Source of the DNA: CAZVXI01 sp964631295
GTDB lineage: Bacteria; Planctomycetota; Phycisphaerae; Phycisphaerales; SM1A02
Length of the DNA: 10,647 nt
Direction: 5' to 3'
Assembly: GCA_964631295.1 (NCBI GenBank)
Contig: CAZVXI010000112.1
Coordinates: forward strand, 1 to 10,647
Positions 6,836 to 10,647 of this stretch are shown piece by piece. How positions within the stretch are numbered: the stretch's first letter is position 1; every line of letters begins with the position of its first letter. The notes under the pieces are model-generated. The model was not told where the DNA came from and did no database searches. It worked only from the letters and a program-made list of their open reading frames with translations. A program made the translations under genes and the position numbers.

Positions 6836-9793
6836 TTATGTGCGGGTCTCGTGGCCGATTGTTGAAAGAATACCGGCTGTGCTCAGCAAGTCTGCAATCC
6901 GCTCGCGGCTTGGCAAATCGCTTGTGCCGATCTCTTCAATCAACGCACGCCGTTCAAGTTCCAACTTGAGATATCGCGTCGCGAGACGGGCGATCGCGTC
7001 ACTCGGCATGGACTCGATCTCCTCGAAGCCCTCGCGGTACACGATGCGAGCGGCAAGTGATTTTGCCATCACCCATCGGAGGTAGTTTTCCGGCGTGCGC
7101 GTCCAGAGTCTGTCGCCGGCAGCTTCGATAAGTACTGGTGGAAGATGGTCAAGGTACAGCGACCGGAATGCATCGCTGTGCTCCTCATGCAATGTTGCGA
7201 TGGCATCCTGGATCGCATCCGCAGTGCGGATCATCACCTCGCTCAGACGAATGCTGATGGTCGGCAGTGGCACATGCGGAATATGCTGGTTCACCCGAAG
7301 CAGCAGTTCTGCTTCCCGGCGGGCAAGAGCCCGAAGTTTGTCGAGGACCTGTTGAACGAACGTCTGCTTGATTGCGAGCAACTCATCTTCATCAAGCACC
7401 ATGCACGAGATTATCTCGAAACTGGAGCAGATGACGCCGCATTTGTTCGCGGAGCTGTCCTTGAGAATGACCGCGCCTTTCTCAGACAGTTCGATGCGTG
7501 CTTCAGGTGTAAGGAAGAGATTGGCACCTTCGACGATAACTCGGCTGGATGGTGTGCCATCTCTCTTGAGGAAATCACGCCAGTTGCCCGCATGAATCGC
7601 GCCCGGCCGTCCGCCGCAGGGCACGAACGCATCTGACTCCAGACGGTTGTGCAGCGTGTTGCGCAACAGAACGCCGTCTGGTTCGTCGAGCGAGGCAACG
7701 CGGCCGCTCGGGCCGAGTTTCGAACGATCAAAGTCGGCGATGGGCAATGAGTCCTTTACGAGTCGCAACAACTCGGTGTGGTCGAGCCCGTCGGGGTCTT
7801 CTCCAGATCCACTGCCGTCGGCAATGCCGATGATTCTGGCATTCTCACCATAGTCACGATGGAGGATCTTAATCATGTTCCCGCCGACATCGCCATCAGG
7901 TCCGCCGGTGAGTTTGATGGTGAACGCCTGCGCCCGTGGGTCGATTCCAAGCGATCTGAGGGTCACTTCGAGAAAAACATTCACTCCCTCGCTTGTGACA
8001 CCAAACTCCTTGTGGTTAATGCCAGCTCCCGGCTTGGAACTCATGAGGGCAGTTGGTGTTGCGTAGCCACGACGACGCGCGCGATCAACGATCCAGTCGA
8101 TCAACTCAGGAGTGATGTTCTCATCGGGTCCAAGGTACAGCAGTTCCTCGTCACCGTGCCGGTCAACAATCTGCGAGCGTGTTGTCGCGTCGGGCGTGAT
8201 GAGATCGAGCACCGAATCGACAAATGCTTTAACAGGGCGACCCGGTCGCGCTCCGGGCTCAGTCAGAATGGCGGCTTTGGCACCACCTTCTGGAATGTCC
8301 TTGTTCTTGAGTTGCTGAGCGAACGCGAGTTGATAGGCTTCGTCATAAAGACGTTCCGCCTCGCGGGCATGTTGATCGGACCCAATGGGTCGAATGGCAC
8401 GAACACCTCCCCGCGCGATATCGCGGAAGCGGACGTGGAACCCGTTGAACTCTCGTCCGTGAACGAAGAACACGCCATACGGTACATGCGGTCGATCGTC
8501 TGTTCGCAGGAACTCCGGGTTCAATCGCATACTCAGTGCGTACCGATGCTCCAGATACACGTTGGTTCTACGCACCGCCGCTGTTGCCTCGATAAGCTTG
8601 ATCAAGACCGTCCGGGCGTCTTCCAGATCGACATCCGCGTGGATCGACCCGTTCAGTGCGTTCGATCGCTCAGCAAATTCCTCATCCGACAGCGGGCTGT
8701 CAGGATTGAACCGATCGAGGAAGAGCCTTGCGACCTGCTGTGCGTGTTCTATGTTGCGGTCGGCAAGGCGGAGGATCCGATCCAGGTTGAAGGCGACCGG
8801 ATTGTGCTTCACAAGAACCTGATGCCCAAGAGCACTCAGTCCAGTGATGACCTCAGCTTCAACGAAGTTCAGTTGCGGGTGGGCGTAGCAAAGATCGAGC
8901 GTGCGTTGATCAAGCCATTTCAGACGCATCAGTTCGGATCGCACCGACCGCCACAGCTGACTGTCTTCGTCAATCGGCCCGCCGTCAGGACCTTCCGCGA
9001 CAATGCCCATGAGCGTTATGAAACCGTTGGGGCCATCATCGATTGAGTCGAGATAGGCGCGGTGAATGTTGATCGAAGATCTGCTCAGTCGCGTAGCAAT
9101 GCGTTCGAGCATGGTCCGTCGGCGTGAGTTACCCAGTGCGACAACGATGCGGCAGACGGTTGGATCAGTCTCTGGCTCAATCGAAACGGCTGTGCCTTCG
9201 GTCTGCGATACCTGTTTGAAGACGCTCCAATGCTGACAGAATCGCAGGGGTGTGACCGTCAGCACGTAGTCGGTGCTGCAACGCTGGAAATGCCTGCGAA
9301 TCTCTGACTCTTCAAGTCCCGGCTCATGGTCTCTTGCATAAGCGATGATGGATTCGAGTATCTCTGCCTGCTCGGGATCATTTGGGTCGGCTGGAGGTGC
9401 CTCGCCGAACTCGAACGTATCAACAACGAGATTTCCATCCTGAGCAGTGTGGATCTTTGCCGCGCGCAGCGGGCGGTCCGTCGGCAGTTCAGCGACCAAC
9501 TCTGCCAGAACACCGCAATAGTCGCGCGGTCGAATCGATGTCCACTCCGAGCCATCATCGCTGCGGAGAGTCATCTCCAACGGGCGATGCGACGCCTTCG
9601 CAGCGATGATCGCGCGCAAATGTGCGATGACGGTCTGCGGGTCAGTGTCCTGAAAGTACACGAGCGGCATCTGCTCGTAGAACCACGGCGCAACTTCCTC
9701 GGCAGTCTCACGGAGGCCGCCGAGCACGTCGTTGATCAGATGGGAAATGTCTGCCGGCTTTTCGCCGTGTCTCGGTGATGCTTGCAGGGGCAT
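6836..9793 (-). CDS. gdh: Large NAD-specific glutamate dehydrogenase (about 110 kDa class)
   Basis: The enzyme oxidatively deaminates L-glutamate to 2-oxoglutarate and ammonium with NAD+, normally a catabolic, cytoplasmic reaction. From the ATG at 9793 the protein has 985 residues. It is far longer than the roughly 450-residue hexameric GDHs and shorter than the roughly 1600-residue 180-kDa bacterial type, so it fits the 115-kDa class. Visible elements: an N-terminal regulatory half including an ACT-like-looking stretch (about 212-265), RDIARGGVRAI (about 455-467), KNKDIPEGGAK with the presumed catalytic Lys506, SKPGAGINHKEFG (about 583) opening the dinucleotide domain, and the Rossmann glycine motif GGPDGDVGG (630-638). 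A GTG at 9877 would add 28 residues but would overlap the divergent ribF start, and the added residues look non-conserved, so I prefer 9793. No strong Shine-Dalgarno supports either start. The gene converges on uvrD with a 5-bp gap. Confidence 0.9.
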   Translation of the reverse strand: MPLQASPRHGEKPADISHLINDVLGGLRETAEEVAPWFYEQMPLVYFQDTDPQTVIAHLRAIIAAKASHRPLEMTLRSDDGSEWTSIRPRDYCGVLAELVAELPTDRPLRAAKIHTAQDGNLVVDTFEFGEAPPADPNDPEQAEILESIIAYARDHEPGLEESEIRRHFQRCSTDYVLTVTPLRFCQHWSVFKQVSQTEGTAVSIEPETDPTVCRIVVALGNSRRRTMLERIATRLSRSSINIHRAYLDSIDDGPNGFITLMGIVAEGPDGGPIDEDSQLWRSVRSELMRLKWLDQRTLDLCYAHPQLNFVEAEVITGLSALGHQVLVKHNPVAFNLDRILRLADRNIEHAQQVARLFLDRFNPDSPLSDEEFAERSNALNGSIHADVDLEDARTVLIKLIEATAAVRRTNVYLEHRYALSMRLNPEFLRTDDRPHVPYGVFFVHGREFNGFHVRFRDIARGGVRAIRPIGSDQHAREAERLYDEAYQLAFAQQLKNKDIPEGGAKAAILTEPGARPGRPVKAFVDSVLDLITPDATTRSQIVDRHGDEELLYLGPDENITPELIDWIVDRARRRGYATPTALMSSKPGAGINHKEFGVTSEGVNVFLEVTLRSLGIDPRAQAFTIKLTGGPDGDVGGNMIKILHRDYGENARIIGIADGSGSGEDPDGLDHTELLRLVKDSLPIADFDRSKLGPSGRVASLDEPDGVLLRNTLHNRLESDAFVPCGGRPGAIHAGNWRDFLKRDGTPSSRVIVEGANLFLTPEARIELSEKGAVILKDSSANKCGVICSSFEIISCMVLDEDELLAIKQTFVQQVLDKLRALARREAELLLRVNQHIPHVPLPTISIRLSEVMIRTADAIQDAIATLHEEHSDAFRSLYLDHLPPVLIEAAGDRLWTRTPENYLRWVMAKSLAARIVYREGFEEIESMPSDAIARLATRYLKLELERRALIEEIGTSDLPSRERIADLLSTAGILSTIGHETRT

Positions 9794-9860
9794 ATGAGTC
9801 GTACTGCCGATTCCAGGTTGGTGCGTCTGCCGAACTTGGCCGCGAGTGCCGGGCCGACTA

Positions 9861-9866
9861 AGGTGA
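9861..9866 (+). promoter_or_regulatory. Ribosome binding site deciding the ribF GTG start
   Basis: AGGTGA is complementary to the 16S rRNA tail and lies 4 nt before GTG 9871. The in-frame TAA overlapping its first base excludes any earlier start. Confidence 0.65.
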
Positions 9867-9870
9867 GATC

Positions 9871-10647
9871 GTGTCACGATCCCGAGCTACCACAATAGGC
9901 AACTTCGACGGTGTCCACCTTGGACATGCGGCACTTTTGCAGGCTGCACGCGAGGCGGTCGGGGCCAACGGGATTGTCACGGTCTTATCCTTCCACCCTC
10001 ATCCGTCGTCCATCCTTCGGCCGACCCAGACACCAGCTCGCCTCACGACATGGCCGGATCGCCGCCGTCTCCTGGAAGATGCGGGGGCGGACGAGATCGT
10101 CTGCCTTCAGCCATCGGCCGACTTGCTCGCACTCGACCCAGACGCGTTTCTTGACAACGTTATGGCTTCGCATCACCCGGATGTCATCGTTGAAGGGGCT
10201 GACTTTCGGTTTGGCCGTGGCCGGGCAGGTGACGTTGAATCCCTCCGGCGGGCAGGAGCAGAGCGCGGCTTCGATGTCTGCATCGTCCCGGAAGTCGAGG
10301 CTGTGCTCAATGACCAATCAGTCGTTCGCGTGAGTAGCACGCTGGTCCGGTGGCTGGTGAATCGTGGTCGGGTCGCAGATGCTGCGCAGTTGCTCGATCG
10401 CCCCTACGCCATTGCCGGCGAGATTCAGAGGGGCGACCAGCGCGGTCGCGATCTTGGCTTCCCGACTGCCAACCTGGATTCTGGCGACCTGCTCGTGCCC
10501 GCTGATGGCATCTACGCTGGCTGGGTCGAGCGCGATGGCCAGCAGTGGCCTGCGGCGATCAGTGTCGGCACAAACCCGACCTTCGGCCAGCACGCGCGTG
10601 CATGTGAGGCTCACTTGATCGGCTACGGTGGGCCGCTCGATGACTAC
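9871..10647 (+). CDS. ribF: Bifunctional riboflavin kinase / FMN adenylyltransferase RibF, C-terminus cut by window edge
   Basis: RibF phosphorylates riboflavin to FMN and then adenylates it to FAD. The frame is open for 259 codons to the right edge. The N-terminal nucleotidyltransferase domain shows GNFDGVHLGH (10-19), SFHPHP (40-45), VEGADFRFGRGRAG (107-120) and VSSTLVR (154-160). The riboflavin kinase domain begins with GEIQRGDQRGRDLGFPTANL (183-202) and continues through GIYAG and ISVGTNPTF (230-238). Glu246 in CEAHL is the likely catalytic Glu, just before the cut. An in-frame TAA at 9859-9861 forces the start to lie after it. GTG 9871 is the only usual start codon before the conserved motif, and AGGTGA lies 4 nt ahead of it. 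This leaves only eight residues before the IGNFDGVH motif, a short but acceptable N-terminus. The gene is divergent from gdh. Confidence 0.95.
   Translation, partial: MSRSRATTIGNFDGVHLGHAALLQAAREAVGANGIVTVLSFHPHPSSILRPTQTPARLTTWPDRRRLLEDAGADEIVCLQPSADLLALDPDAFLDNVMASHHPDVIVEGADFRFGRGRAGDVESLRRAGAERGFDVCIVPEVEAVLNDQSVVRVSSTLVRWLVNRGRVADAAQLLDRPYAIAGEIQRGDQRGRDLGFPTANLDSGDLLVPADGIYAGWVERDGQQWPAAISVGTNPTFGQHARACEAHLIGYGGPLDDY

Noticed and set aside
7778..9046. Plus-strand open frame of 422 codons opposite gdh
   Set aside because: It is antisense to the catalytic core of the glutamate dehydrogenase, with no recognisable domain.

Overview
The window is an ordinary-looking bacterial chromosome segment, GC-rich and densely coding, with five protein genes. 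Two of them run off the window edges. The mix suggests a member of the Planctomycetota, possibly Phycisphaerae: a B12-dependent ribonucleotide reductase with a TSCPD-like C-terminal domain, a short dCTP deaminase, a PcrA-type helicase, a roughly 110-kDa NAD-glutamate dehydrogenase, and RibF. That placement is an inference from protein character and is not certain. No mobile element, CRISPR array, tRNA or rRNA was seen.

Layout. On the minus strand, dcd (4040 to 3468) is followed after 105 bp by nrdJ (3362 leftwards, cut at the window edge). Together they form a dNTP-supply operon: Dcd turns dCTP into dUTP for dTTP synthesis, and NrdJ reduces ribonucleotides. Divergent from dcd, on the plus strand, is a UvrD/PcrA superfamily-1 helicase gene (4491-6830). 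It converges on a large NAD-specific glutamate dehydrogenase gene (minus, 9793 to 6836), with only 5 bp between the two stop codons. Divergent from gdh, ribF (riboflavin kinase/FAD synthetase) starts at a GTG at 9871 and runs off the right edge.

The main regulatory signal is in the 450-bp intergenic region between dcd and uvrD (4041-4490). A sigma-70-like promoter facing dcd has a 16-bp spacer that matches the NrdR box consensus at all six strongly conserved positions. A second, weaker box lies exactly 31 bp upstream, which is the spacing expected for tandem NrdR operators. A third box, the best match at 13 of 16, lies 81 bp before the uvrD start. This suggests that NrdR controls dcd-nrdJ and may also control the divergent helicase gene. 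The dcd leader (about 190 nt) can form several small hairpins, but I see no cobalamin-riboswitch B12 box in it.
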